From the NCBI GenBank assembly GCA_029558835.1, contig JAKQDH010000008.1, forward strand, positions 162,641 to 226,640: a stretch of DNA of 64,000 bases, written 5' to 3'. Within the stretch, counting starts at the first letter, position 1. Each line of letters opens with the position of its first letter. Of the stretch, positions 9,474 through 17,924 are shown piece by piece. The translations under genes and the position numbers were made by a program. The notes below the pieces were generated by a model. That model made no database searches. It worked only from the letters and a program-made list of their open reading frames with translations, and was not told the origin of the DNA. The DNA is from Planctomycetota bacterium (GTDB lineage: Bacteria > Planctomycetota > Phycisphaerae > UBA1845).

Positions 9474-9492
9474 CCAGGGGCGAAGCCCCTGG
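9474..9492 (+). other. 8-bp stem hairpin 3' of the DGR target gene
   Basis: CCAGGGGC, loop GAA, GCCCCTGG: a perfect 8-bp stem 40 bases after the stop codon of the FGE-domain gene. In the Bordetella phage DGR a short hairpin just downstream of the variable region is required for efficient target recognition, and this one has a similar size and place. It could instead be a simple terminator, but there is no T-run. Confidence 0.55.
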
Positions 9493-9510
9493 TCGCGTAA
9501 GAAATGAAAA

Positions 9511-9690
9511 ATGGCCCGCGACGAACTGCTAGTCATCGACCGGACGTACGAACTACTCAAGTGGTTCCTGGGCCACTTGGCGAAGTTTCCGCGTTCGCAT
9601 CGCCCCATCTGTGTAATCTGCGCAATCTGCGGACAAGGGATTCAATCCACAGATTACGCAGATTTCGCAGATTGGAGGAGGAATCCGTGA
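9511..9690 (+). pseudogene. avd: Truncated avd (DGR accessory protein) fused to repeat-encoded tail
   Basis: A 59-residue frame beginning [20 protein letters not shown] and continuing [11 protein letters not shown]. These 31 residues match the start of the four-helix-bundle Avd family (the DGR accessory variability determinant, typically ~110-130 residues, with a FPRSHRF motif). After FPRSHR the similarity stops. The remaining 28 residues ([20 protein letters not shown]) are translation of the hairpin repeat that precedes the GxxExxY gene. The gene therefore looks disrupted by insertion of that repeat-plus-gene unit. Its TGA overlaps the GTG start of the GxxExxY gene by 4 bases, so the fragment could still act as a leader for coupled translation. 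The reverse transcriptase normally found after avd is absent. Confidence 0.7.
9607..9672. repeat. Long imperfect hairpin repeat (ICVICG type), left copy
   Basis: Left arm ATCTGTGTAATCTGCGCAAT and onward pairs imperfectly with right arm CCACAGATTACGCAGATTTC and onward, giving arms of about 26 bases around a ~14-base loop. The right-arm segment 9644-9672 (29 bases) is repeated exactly at 10098-10126, on the other side of the GxxExxY gene. Translated, such repeats give ICVICG or TDYADFAD peptides. Confidence 0.8.
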
Positions 9691-10139
9691 CGAACGACCG
9701 GGATCCACGGACCTACGCGATCATCGGCGCGGCGATGGAGGTTCACCGCGAGCTTGGCTGCGGGTTCCTGGAAGCGGTGTACCAGGAGGCGATGGCGATC
9801 GAGCTGCTGGATCGGGGTGTCCCGCATGCGCGCGAAGCGGTACTGCCCGTATCCTACAAGGGGAGACGGCTGGCCTGCGAGTACCGGGCGGACTTCGTCT
9901 GCTTCGAGTCGGTCATTGTCGAGGTGAAGGCCGTGAGTGAACTTACGGGCGTCCACGAGGCCCAGGTGATCAACTACCTGAAGGCGACGGGGCTGGAGGT
10001 GGGCCTGTTGATCAACTTCGGCGGAGAGTCGCTGGAGTACCAGCGTCTCATCCGGTCTGCTTCTGCGCAATCTGCGCAATCTGCGGAAAGGCAAGGAAAT
10101 CCACAGATTACGCAGATTTCGCAGATGGAAAGGAAGTAG
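9687..10139 (+). CDS. GxxExxY protein (PD-(D/E)XK-like)
   Basis: A 150-residue protein starting at GTG 9687 behind a strong GGAGGAG site. The family motif G-x-x-E-x-x-Y is present as GFLEAVY (G26, E29, Y32), and ADF followed by VIVEVKA (about residues 70-85) fits the PD-(D/E)XK nuclease-like core of this family. The real domain ends near residue 125; the last ~25 residues ([21 protein letters not shown]) are read from the right copy of the flanking hairpin repeat. The family is small, of unknown function, and often found next to such repeats. Here the unit sits inside the remains of avd. A nuclease or mobility role is inference. Confidence 0.85.
   Translation: MTNDRDPRTYAIIGAAMEVHRELGCGFLEAVYQEAMAIELLDRGVPHAREAVLPVSYKGRRLACEYRADFVCFESVIVEVKAVSELTGVHEAQVINYLKATGLEVGLLINFGGESLEYQRLIRSASAQSAQSAERQGNPQITQISQMERK
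10066..10126. repeat. Long imperfect hairpin repeat (ICVICG type), right copy
   Basis: TGCGCAATCTGCGCAATC and following bases, then a short spacer, then the same 29-base arm as at 9644-9672. Left and right copies are in direct orientation and bracket the GxxExxY gene. The repeat is read through as the C-terminal end of that gene. Confidence 0.75.
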
Positions 10140-10165
10140 AGGCCACGCGAGTGGAGGTTATGACC

Positions 10166-13100
10166 ATGTGCGTGAACGGGCGACGAATCGGCGTATGGGC
10201 GGCTGTCGTTCTGGCGGGATGGTGCGTGCCGCTGCGGGCGGATGCGAGCGGGCCGCGCGAGTCGGGCTGCGGGCAGTCGGGCAACTTCACGATCGACAAC
10301 CGCGGGGGCGGGAACCTGGCGGTATCCCAGAAAGCAGTGGGGATCTTCCTGGCCGGTGTGCCGTTCAACAACACGTTCAAGGCGGTGGTGAACGACTGGG
10401 GCGGGGCGACGCCGGGGACCGTCACGTTCAGCCTGAACGGGCAGACCGTGGTCTTGCCCTACACGGTCGGGCAAGGGGCCGAGACGTCAGAGTTCGACAT
10501 GGGCGACCTGCCGGGTGGAGACTGCGCGGTTACCTCGATGCTGTCGGTCACGGCGAAGGATGTGCTGGGTAACACGGTGGCGCAGATGGGCAAACAGCTT
10601 AAGTGCATCAACCGCCCGTTCTTCATGCCGCCGAACATGGTCGTCGCGCCGCTGGCGCCGTGGGAGTGGGGGCAGGCCATCGTCTATCAACTGTACCCGC
10701 AGCTCAGCTTCATGAACCTGGACGCGGTCTGGGAGGGCGAGAACGACCTGTTCAAGAACTTCGGCGGGGTAGTTTCCGGCGGCGCACTGACGATGGAGTT
10801 TGACGGGGACGCGGGCGAGTTCACGTTCGGCGTCAGCGCCGATCTGAACATCACGCAGGATCGCCCGACGCTCGATTCGCTGTTCGAGGAGCCGACGAAC
10901 AAGAAGTGGATGGGTTGGAAGGAGGGTACGGAAGGCGGGAAGTCACTGAGCGCCGGCCTTTCGGCGACAGCCAAGATCAGCGAGGCCACGGGGTGCTTCG
11001 ACGGGGGACTGGAAATCTGCGGTAGTGGAGAATTCGGGTATACGTACACAATCATACCGATCGGGCCGATTTTCCCGCCGCTGCCGGTGTTCTTCACGGG
11101 CTCGGTGGGTTTCGCGATCAGTCCGGAGTTGTGCTTCGATCCGTGGAGCCTTGACCTCGAGTGCTGGTACATCGCACACTTGGCGCCGTTCACGGGAATC
11201 GACGTGAGCCTTGAGGTGTCGGGACAGGGCGGGCTGGAACTGGGTGTCCCCGGCATTCTCAGCGTTTTTGGCGGACTGGAGGGGGCCGTGGGCGGGCTCA
11301 TCCACGTCTGCGGCGACCCGATTGAGACCTGTTGGGGCCTGCCGTATCTGGCGGACCTGACGTTCGACGTTTCGATCGTAGGCTATGCCCGTGCGGTCTT
11401 CTGGGAGTGGGAACTGGGGCGCTGGGTGATCGTGGATTGGAGCTGCCTCGATAAGCGCGGCGTGCTGCTTATACCGCTCGACGGGCCGGTAGTGATGCGC
11501 AAGGCCGGTCGGCCGTACCTCGAGAACGGCGAGCCGTATGCTCGGTTCGAGCCGGGCGTCCGCAGCGGAGCGGGGGTGAAGCGTGACGGTGCGCGGGGCG
11601 AGACGGATGAGCTGGTCACTGAAAACACGAATCTGGAAGCGACGCCGGCGACGGCCGGGAATGGCAACCTGACGCTGGTGGCGACCAGCGAGGATGATCC
11701 GACGACGCCGGACTATGTGGAACACGAGGTCTACGCTGCCTTCCGTGACGGAGCGGTGTGGGGTGAGAAGGTGGCCGTCACCGATAACACGGACGCGGAC
11801 TTCCAGCCGGCGGCGGCGTTCGATGCTACGGGCAAGCCGATCGTAGCCTGGACCACCGTTGCGGGGACGACGGGTCAAGAGACGCTCGAAGAGGCGAAGG
11901 CCAAGATGGAGATGGCGTGGAGTGTCTATGATGACGGTACGGATACCTGGAGCGTCCCGACGCAACTGACCTCCGACACCAGCCTTGACGCCATGCCGCA
12001 GCTTGTGCGCGGCGCCGACGGCAGCACGAACCTGATCTGGCTGCACTCAGCGGACAACAGCCTGCCCATCGGGCCGGATGACCCGCCGGGCACAACGCCG
12101 GCAGTGATGGCAGCGCGGTGGAACGGGACGGTGTTTGGGACGCCGGAGGTGCTGCTGCCGGCGTGTGATGCGGTCGGCGCGATTCGGTACGCGCGCGACG
12201 CTACCGGCCGCGAGTATGTACTCTGGACATGGGATGCTGATGACGATCCGGCCACGATCGACGATCACGAGGTCTACGAGTCGCACACGGTGGGCGGGGT
12301 GTGGACGACGCCGGCAGCGCTGACGTCGAACGCGTCCGCCGAGACGGCCGTCGGGCTGCTGGCTACGTCGGGCGGCGTCGTTGCCTACTACGTACGAGTC
12401 GGCGGCGCCGAGGAGCAGCCTCAGGACCTGCTGGTCGGACGCAAGTTCGACGGCAGCCAGTGGTCGGCTGAGGAAGTGCTCATTTCGGCGATGACGGCGA
12501 TTCTGTCGCCATCGTTCAATCTCGCGCCCGACGGCAGCGTGAGCTGCGCCTGGGTCGGCCCGAGCTTCGAGGAATACGGCAAGGGCATCCTCTATGCGAG
12601 CAGCCCGGACGGCTGGAGCAACTGGAGCGACGCGCAGCAGATGGCGGTGAGCTCATTGCCGACGGCGCCGGCCTGCACACACGCGGCGGGGAACGTGCAG
12701 GTGTGCTATGTCTCGGCGCGCCCGGCGCGCGGGTCGGAGAAGATCGAATTCGGACTCAAGGGCGCCCGCTCGACGGCATTTGATGTGCGCTTGCTCGACC
12801 ATACGCCGTACACGGACCTGTGGGTCGAGGCGGCGGGGATCGTGGTCAGTCCGCAGCCGCCGGCGGGAGGAGAGCCGGCGACGATCTCCGTAACGGTGCA
12901 CCTGTCGGGTGACTTCGACCAGGCCGGGGTCGAAGTTGACGTGTTCGATGGCGATCCGTCGCAGGGCGGGACGTTGCTCGGCAGCGATGTGGCGGACCTC
13001 ATTCCGGGCGGCAAGGCCGTGCTGGAGTTCCCGTGGACGTATCCGAGCGATTGCGCACAGCATGAAATCCACGTTACGGTCGATCCGGACGACTTGGTTG

Positions 13101-13954
13101 AGGAGTTGAACGAAGCCAATAACGCCGTGAATGTCGCCATCGGCGGGCTGAACTTGCTGGCAGTATCGCTGCATCCGGTCTTCTGGACGGCGGAAGCGAT
13201 CGGCGTGCGGGTGACGGTTGAGAATGCCAGCTACGCGACGTTGTCCGACGTCGCTTTCGAGCTGCGCCGGGACTCGGAGACCGGCCCGTTAATCCTGAGC
13301 GATACGCTGCCGAGCATGCCGGCCGGAGAGCAGGTGCAGATGGTGGTGCCCTGGGATATCACCCTGACCGACGCCGGCGTGTACGAGCTGTTCCTGATCG
13401 CAGACCCCTCGGGAGTCATCACGGAGACCGAGCAAGCCGACAACGTCATTTCAGGTGCGATCCGAGTTCTGCCTGACCTCCAGGGCGAGCAGTGGAGTGC
13501 GGCGATTGTGGGCACGACGGCTCAGGTTACCGTCCGCAACGTGGGAGCGAAGCCCATGGCCGCGACGACGGTAAGAGTTGTCCGAGCCGACCAGACGCTC
13601 GGCGAGGCGCCGCTCTCTGCGCTGGGTGCGGGTGCGTCTGCCGATGTGACGATCACGCTTTCCGAGTCTGTCCATTCCGGCACTGTCGCTCTCACGGCCA
13701 ACCCGGATTCGACCGGTGCGGACGAGGTTTCGCTGCTGAACAACACGGCCGTCGTTATCGCGGACCTCGACGACGATGGCGACCTCGATATCGAAGACTT
13801 CAAGATGCTCGCAGGGTGCTTGGCCGGGCCGGACGTGACCACGCCCCCGCCGGGCTGCGATCCCGCCGACTTCGCCCAGGCGGACCTCGACGGCGAAGGG
13901 GACGTGGACATGGCCGATTTCGCGGCCTTCCTGGCGGCGTTTACGGGTGGGTAG
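10166..13954 (+). CDS. Large secreted protein with CARDB domains and dockerin-like tail
   Basis: A 1262-residue exported protein. ATG 10166 is spaced 8 bases from GGAGG (an ATG at 10160 is too close) and starts a signal peptide (MCVNGRRIGVWAAVVLAGW). The N-terminal ~450 residues are beta-rich and unrecognised. About 500-870 read like a beta-propeller of repeated strand motifs (for example EVYAAFRDGAVWGEKVAVTD, MPQLVRGADGSTNLIWLHS). From about 875 three CARDB-type cell-adhesion beta sandwiches follow, with the typical DLWVEAAGIVVSP opening and EELNEANNAVN closing. The last ~65 residues are EF-hand/dockerin-like (DLDDDGDLDIEDFKML, CLAGP, DLDGEGDVDMADF). Probably a surface or secreted binding protein. 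It lies 26 bases after the GxxExxY gene, but a shared operon is not implied. Confidence 0.85.
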   Translation: MCVNGRRIGVWAAVVLAGWCVPLRADASGPRESGCGQSGNFTIDNRGGGNLAVSQKAVGIFLAGVPFNNTFKAVVNDWGGATPGTVTFSLNGQTVVLPYTVGQGAETSEFDMGDLPGGDCAVTSMLSVTAKDVLGNTVAQMGKQLKCINRPFFMPPNMVVAPLAPWEWGQAIVYQLYPQLSFMNLDAVWEGENDLFKNFGGVVSGGALTMEFDGDAGEFTFGVSADLNITQDRPTLDSLFEEPTNKKWMGWKEGTEGGKSLSAGLSATAKISEATGCFDGGLEICGSGEFGYTYTIIPIGPIFPPLPVFFTGSVGFAISPELCFDPWSLDLECWYIAHLAPFTGIDVSLEVSGQGGLELGVPGILSVFGGLEGAVGGLIHVCGDPIETCWGLPYLADLTFDVSIVGYARAVFWEWELGRWVIVDWSCLDKRGVLLIPLDGPVVMRKAGRPYLENGEPYARFEPGVRSGAGVKRDGARGETDELVTENTNLEATPATAGNGNLTLVATSEDDPTTPDYVEHEVYAAFRDGAVWGEKVAVTDNTDADFQPAAAFDATGKPIVAWTTVAGTTGQETLEEAKAKMEMAWSVYDDGTDTWSVPTQLTSDTSLDAMPQLVRGADGSTNLIWLHSADNSLPIGPDDPPGTTPAVMAARWNGTVFGTPEVLLPACDAVGAIRYARDATGREYVLWTWDADDDPATIDDHEVYESHTVGGVWTTPAALTSNASAETAVGLLATSGGVVAYYVRVGGAEEQPQDLLVGRKFDGSQWSAEEVLISAMTAILSPSFNLAPDGSVSCAWVGPSFEEYGKGILYASSPDGWSNWSDAQQMAVSSLPTAPACTHAAGNVQVCYVSARPARGSEKIEFGLKGARSTAFDVRLLDHTPYTDLWVEAAGIVVSPQPPAGGEPATISVTVHLSGDFDQAGVEVDVFDGDPSQGGTLLGSDVADLIPGGKAVLEFPWTYPSDCAQHEIHVTVDPDDLVEELNEANNAVNVAIGGLNLLAVSLHPVFWTAEAIGVRVTVENASYATLSDVAFELRRDSETGPLILSDTLPSMPAGEQVQMVVPWDITLTDAGVYELFLIADPSGVITETEQADNVISGAIRVLPDLQGEQWSAAIVGTTAQVTVRNVGAKPMAATTVRVVRADQTLGEAPLSALGAGASADVTITLSESVHSGTVALTANPDSTGADEVSLLNNTAVVIADLDDDGDLDIEDFKMLAGCLAGPDVTTPPPGCDPADFAQADLDGEGDVDMADFAAFLAAFTGG

Positions 13955-14052
13955 TGGATCGGCGGCGCCGGCGCGGGCACCCGCGCACGCGGCATCGACG
14001 TGGCAACCCGGCCGCTCCCTGACGGTCGCGGTTCGGAGCGCCGGTCCCGCGC

Positions 14053-14340
14053 TTACTTGCCCGGGGTTTGCTGCTTGGCTTGCAGGGCGTTGAGACGGCG
14101 GGCCATGCGGGACTTGCGCCGCGCGGCCGTGTTGCGATGCAGGGTGCCCTTGGCGGCCGTCTGGTCCACCTTCTTGGTGGCCGCCACCAGACGCTCACGC
14201 ACGACTTCCACGTCGCCGGTGCGCGCCGCGTCCATGAACTTGCGGATCTCCTTCTTGAGGGCGGAAGTGCGCGACCGATTGCGCTGGCGGTTACGCTCGT
14301 TCTGTTTCACTCGCTTCTTGGCCGAGGGCAGATTCGCCAC
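14053..14340 (-). CDS. rpsT: 30S ribosomal protein S20
   Basis: 95 residues, normal for S20. It starts with GTG at 14340 behind AGGAG at ideal distance. The sequence has the S20 hallmarks: N-terminal MANLPSAKKRVKQNERNR, a very basic helical body with SALKKEIRKFMDA, and VDQTAAKGTLHRNTAARRKS RMARR near the end. S20 binds 16S rRNA in the small subunit body. It is a single gene on the minus strand. Confidence 0.97.
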   Translation of the reverse strand: MANLPSAKKRVKQNERNRQRNRSRTSALKKEIRKFMDAARTGDVEVVRERLVAATKKVDQTAAKGTLHRNTAARRKSRMARRLNALQAKQQTPGK

Positions 14341-14666
14341 GGTCTATTCTCCTGACACCTTGCTTGTCATCTGTCTCGAATGTTCCGCGCACAGCCCCCC
14401 GCCGGACGCATATAGCGTCCGCTGCGTCAGGGGCGTCATGTTCCCGCGCGACAGTAGTCGCCGGTAAGCATGCTCCGCGGACCTGGGCACGTGCCCAGCT
14501 TTCATCCGTCCCCCAGGTCCACAGGACCTGGGCCACCCGTCCGCCACCTTCCCCAAGGCGTCTCCACGGACACACCTGGGTGTTGCTCGCCTTCGTTTGC
14601 TCCCTGACGGTCGAGGTTCGAATCACCCCCCCGTCACTCGCTATTCGCACTTCGCTATTCCGGCGC
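14341..14666. other. Intergenic region with decayed palindromic repeats
   Basis: Holds the rpsT promoter region. It also has a decayed copy of the long palindromic family 2 (14408-14480, with GGGCGTCATG, CCCGCGCGACAG, TAGTCGCCGGTAAGCATG) and a hairpin CCCAGGTCC-ACA-GGACCTGGG near 14513-14533 that might end transcripts. No gene recognised. Confidence 0.5.
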
Positions 14667-16130
14667 CTAGCCGCCGGCCGGCAGACCCTCCATCCTAGCA
14701 CGAACGTCCTTGTAGTTATAGTCCACCTGGAGCAGTCGCCCGTAGGTTTTTCGGGCCGCGTCGACGTTCCGGGCATCCTCCTGGGCCCGCCCCAGCCAGT
14801 ACAGCATGGACTTGGCCAGGTCGTCGTCGTCGAACTCGTGCTCCTTCAGCCCCTCGCTCAAGGAGGCCATCGCCTCCGGTAGGAACCCCTTGCGATAGAA
14901 GCATCGTCCCAGATGCAGGGCGCAGGACGCCCGGTTTTTCGGGTCGACCCGGGCCGCCTGGAACATCGGAATCGCGTCGTCAAACCGCCCTGCCTTGAAC
15001 GTGCGCACAGCGTATTCGTACTTGAGGCGGTTGTCGGTGGGGTACTGCTCGACCCGCTCCCGGTAACTGGATAACTCAAATTTCAACTGGTCAATGGTGT
15101 GTTTACGGATCGCCTCCGCGTCCCCTTCTTCTTGAAGCCGGCGGCCGAGGCGACCGAGCTGCTTGATCCGCACGTCCTGGGCCATCATCTTCCAGCGGAA
15201 GTCGCCGGTTTTCTTGTACTCCTGAACGAGCAGGCCGATGGCCTTGTTTTCCGCCTCGTCCGTCTCCTGGCGGCGGAGGAGGTCGATGACCTTCTGGAAC
15301 GCCCCCGGGACGTCGGGGTTCTCGGCATACTCCTGCTCTGCGCGAGCGGTGAGTTCGACGACGCGGTCCTGGCTCTGTACGACGCGGTCCAGGTCGTGCA
15401 GTTCCGCCTGCTCCTCCGCGTCGGCGATGCTCTCACGGTAGGACTCGCCCCCCTGGTACTTGCCCTTGTGGATGGTGAGCTTGGTGGACAGGTTCCGCAG
15501 GGCCAGGTCCATGTCCCGACTCTTGGGGAACCGCCGCCGCATGACGTGGATGGCGTTGATGCCCAACTGGTAGGCGGTCTCGCCCGGAATCTGCTCGTTT
15601 CTGGCGGCCGCCCGGTCACCGAGTTCCTCGGCAGCTTCCAGCAAAGCCTGGAAGTGCTTGGCGCTGGTTTTCGGGTTGCCCTCCAAGGCCTTGTAGAGAA
15701 CCCCGGCCGCCCACATGGCCGCATCGTCCGCCCGCAGCTTGGCCGCGGTGCGCGCGGCCGCCTCTATGTAGCCGACATTGTCGGGATCATGCCCGAACAG
15801 CCACATTGAGTTCAGGAACGCCCGTAGCGGCTCCTTATGCTTGACAGGGTGCTTCATTTGGTCCTTGAGGCCGGGCTTGGCGCCGCCGTTGTGCTTGCGG
15901 GCGACGGCGCAGCCGTGCAGCGGTTTGCACCCCTCCTCGACGGCGTCGGGCCAGTACTCGAGCCCCTCGACGTAGTACTGGATGGCGTGGTCGTATTGGC
16001 GTTTGTCCCCAAGTTCGCGGGCCCGCTCGAACCAACGCTGGGCCTTGGACCGGTTCTCGGCGGTGACGACCAGGCGGGCGTTGGGGTCGGCCTGCGGGGC
16101 GGCTTCTTCTGCGTTGGGGTTCTTAGGCAT
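14667..16130 (-). CDS. TPR-repeat protein
   Basis: A 487-residue cytoplasmic protein; no signal peptide or membrane segment. It is built from tetratricopeptide-like helical repeats: KAQRWFERARELGDKRQYDH near residue 30, others at about 95-180, and a C-terminal pair around 360-480 (AVRTFKAGRFDDAIPMFQAA, LHLGRCFYRKGFLPEAMASL). The central part (about 200-330) is charged and probably helical. The N-terminal ~18 residues are proline/glutamate rich. TPR proteins act as scaffolds; no partner is indicated. The start ATG has no strong ribosome binding site. Confidence 0.75.
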   Translation of the reverse strand: MPKNPNAEEAAPQADPNARLVVTAENRSKAQRWFERARELGDKRQYDHAIQYYVEGLEYWPDAVEEGCKPLHGCAVARKHNGGAKPGLKDQMKHPVKHKEPLRAFLNSMWLFGHDPDNVGYIEAAARTAAKLRADDAAMWAAGVLYKALEGNPKTSAKHFQALLEAAEELGDRAAARNEQIPGETAYQLGINAIHVMRRRFPKSRDMDLALRNLSTKLTIHKGKYQGGESYRESIADAEEQAELHDLDRVVQSQDRVVELTARAEQEYAENPDVPGAFQKVIDLLRRQETDEAENKAIGLLVQEYKKTGDFRWKMMAQDVRIKQLGRLGRRLQEEGDAEAIRKHTIDQLKFELSSYRERVEQYPTDNRLKYEYAVRTFKAGRFDDAIPMFQAARVDPKNRASCALHLGRCFYRKGFLPEAMASLSEGLKEHEFDDDDLAKSMLYWLGRAQEDARNVDAARKTYGRLLQVDYNYKDVRARMEGLPAGG

Positions 16131-16401
16131 TACAGCGCACGGTTGCTTCAGGAGCCCGGTTAACGATCCGCCGAAAGAGGAGACGGGTAGGGCGGGTCTG
16201 CCCGTGGTGGGGAAACGCGCCTCCCGGGGCCGCCACCCTGGCTATCGGACCCCACGGCGGGTCGCACCTGCGACCGGTGGGGCCTTTACAATCGTCAGCC
16301 CAGCCATACTATCACGGTGGCGGCCCATGTCAAGGAAGCCCCAAGGTGGGGCCGGGGCGTGTGCCGCTGGAAGCGATGAAGAATGGGGTGCCGGGCGAGT
16401 C

Positions 16402-16953
16402 ATGGGGAACATGAAACTGGATAAACTGCGCATTGTCCATCACCCGGATCCGGCGCTGCACGTGCCCTGTGCGCCGGTCACCGAGTTCGGACCGGACCTG
16501 GCGCGGTTCGCCCAGCGTCTGCTCGAGCTGATGCGGACCGGGGAGGGTGTCGGGCTGGCGGCTCCGCAGGTGGGCGTCAATCAGCGTATCTTCGTGTGCA
16601 ACGTGACCGGTGAACCGGGGGACGACTTCGTCTGCGTGAACCCGAGGTTCGTCGCCCTCGACGGGTCGGCGGAAGCCGCGGAAGGCTGCCTGTCGCTGCC
16701 GGGAGTGACCGTCACGATGCGGCGGGCGGCTCAGGTCGTTCTGGAAGGCTTCGACCCCGAGGGCAACCCAATCCGTCGGGAAGGCAGCGAATTGACCGCC
16801 CGGGTCTGGCAGCATGAGGCGGACCATCTGGAGGGCCGGCTGATCATCGACCGGATGGGCGACGCGGACGAAATCGCCAACCGCCGGGCGATCCGGCAAA
16901 TGGTCGAGGACTACCAGCGCTGGCACCGCCGTCCGGCGCGCAAGACGGTGTGA
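16402..16953 (+). CDS. def: Peptide deformylase
   Basis: A 183-residue enzyme removing the formyl group from nascent N-terminal formylmethionine. All three metal-site motifs are intact: GVGLAAPQVGV, EGCLSLPG (Cys ligand) and HEADHLEG (HExxH-type with the two His ligands and Glu). The start is ATG 16402; an in-frame ATG at 16411 (MKLDKLRIV) is equally possible. It is followed 14 bases later by fmt, the usual def-fmt pair, so formylation and deformylation are co-expressed. Confidence 0.96.
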   Translation: MGNMKLDKLRIVHHPDPALHVPCAPVTEFGPDLARFAQRLLELMRTGEGVGLAAPQVGVNQRIFVCNVTGEPGDDFVCVNPRFVALDGSAEAAEGCLSLPGVTVTMRRAAQVVLEGFDPEGNPIRREGSELTARVWQHEADHLEGRLIIDRMGDADEIANRRAIRQMVEDYQRWHRRPARKTV

Positions 16954-16967
16954 GCCGCGGAGCAGTC

Positions 16968-17918
16968 ATGCGTCTGGTCTTCTTCGCTTCGGGCGAGTTT
17001 GCCGTCCCGACGTTGCGGCGGCTGGCCGCGGGCGACGATGAAGTCGCGCTGGTGATCACGCAACCCGCGCGGGAGGGTGGTCGCGGGCGCAAGCCGATCC
17101 CGACGCCGGTGCGCACCTGGGCGGACGATCTGAAACTGCCGGTCCTGGAAGCGGAGAACGTGAACGCGGCGGAAGCTGTGGCACGTCTGCGGGAGCTGCG
17201 GGCGTTCCTGGGCGTCGTGGTCGCCTTCGGGCAGAAGTTGGGCCCGGAGTTGCTGGGCGCATTCCCGGCCGGCTGCATCAACCTGCACGCGTCGCTGCTG
17301 CCGAAGTACCGCGGGGCGGCCCCCATCAACTGGGCGATCGTCCGGGGCGAGGAACGCACCGGCGTCACGGTGTTCCGCCTGACGCAGCGCATGGACGCCG
17401 GTCCGATCCTCACCAGCCGCTGGACCCTCATCAAGCCGGAAGAGACGGCCGGGGAATTGCACGATCGGCTCGCGGGCGTCGGCGTGGACGCGATGCTGGG
17501 GGCGCTGGAGCTGTTCGCGGACGGGGTGATTCCGGCCGGCACGCCGCAGGACGATTCCCAGGCGACGGTGGCCCCGAAGCTGAGCAAACGCGACGGGTGG
17601 GTGCGTTTTGATCGTCCGGCGATGGAGATTATCCGACATATCTGCGGGATGACTCCCTGGCCCGGGGCGGCCGCGCGGTTCGAGGCGGCCGATGGTCGCT
17701 GGGAGCAGGTCGCGCTGGTGCGGGCCCGGCCGGCCGAGACGCCGGATGCCCCCACGGGCGACCCGGGCAGCATCGACGCCCGGCGTTACGTGGCCGCGGC
17801 GGACCGCTACCTCGAACTGCTCGAGTTGAAGCCCTCGTCCGGGCGAACGATGACCTGGCAGGACTACGTCAATGGCCGGCACGTGCAGGCCGGGGACCGG
17901 TTCCAGCCGCCGGATTAG
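16968..17918 (+). CDS. fmt: Methionyl-tRNA formyltransferase
   Basis: 316 residues. Formylates initiator Met-tRNA using 10-formyl-tetrahydrofolate. The N-terminus MRLVFFASGEFAVPTLRRL is a typical start. The formyltransferase signature HASLLPKYRGAAPINWAI begins near residue 107 and includes the catalytic His region. The C-terminal domain with LSKRDGWVRFD and GMTPWPGA is complete. Start ATG 16968 has CGGAG five bases upstream, 14 bases after the def stop. It lies between def and galK in one plus-strand run. Confidence 0.96.
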   Translation: MRLVFFASGEFAVPTLRRLAAGDDEVALVITQPAREGGRGRKPIPTPVRTWADDLKLPVLEAENVNAAEAVARLRELRAFLGVVVAFGQKLGPELLGAFPAGCINLHASLLPKYRGAAPINWAIVRGEERTGVTVFRLTQRMDAGPILTSRWTLIKPEETAGELHDRLAGVGVDAMLGALELFADGVIPAGTPQDDSQATVAPKLSKRDGWVRFDRPAMEIIRHICGMTPWPGAAARFEAADGRWEQVALVRARPAETPDAPTGDPGSIDARRYVAAADRYLELLELKPSSGRTMTWQDYVNGRHVQAGDRFQPPD

Positions 17919-17924
17919 CATGCG

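Noticed and set aside
9434..10165. Search for a DGR reverse transcriptase and template repeat next to the target
   Set aside because: Only a truncated avd and the GxxExxY gene are present. No (Y/F)xDD-type reverse transcriptase motif was seen here or elsewhere in the translated window, so I do not claim a complete DGR.
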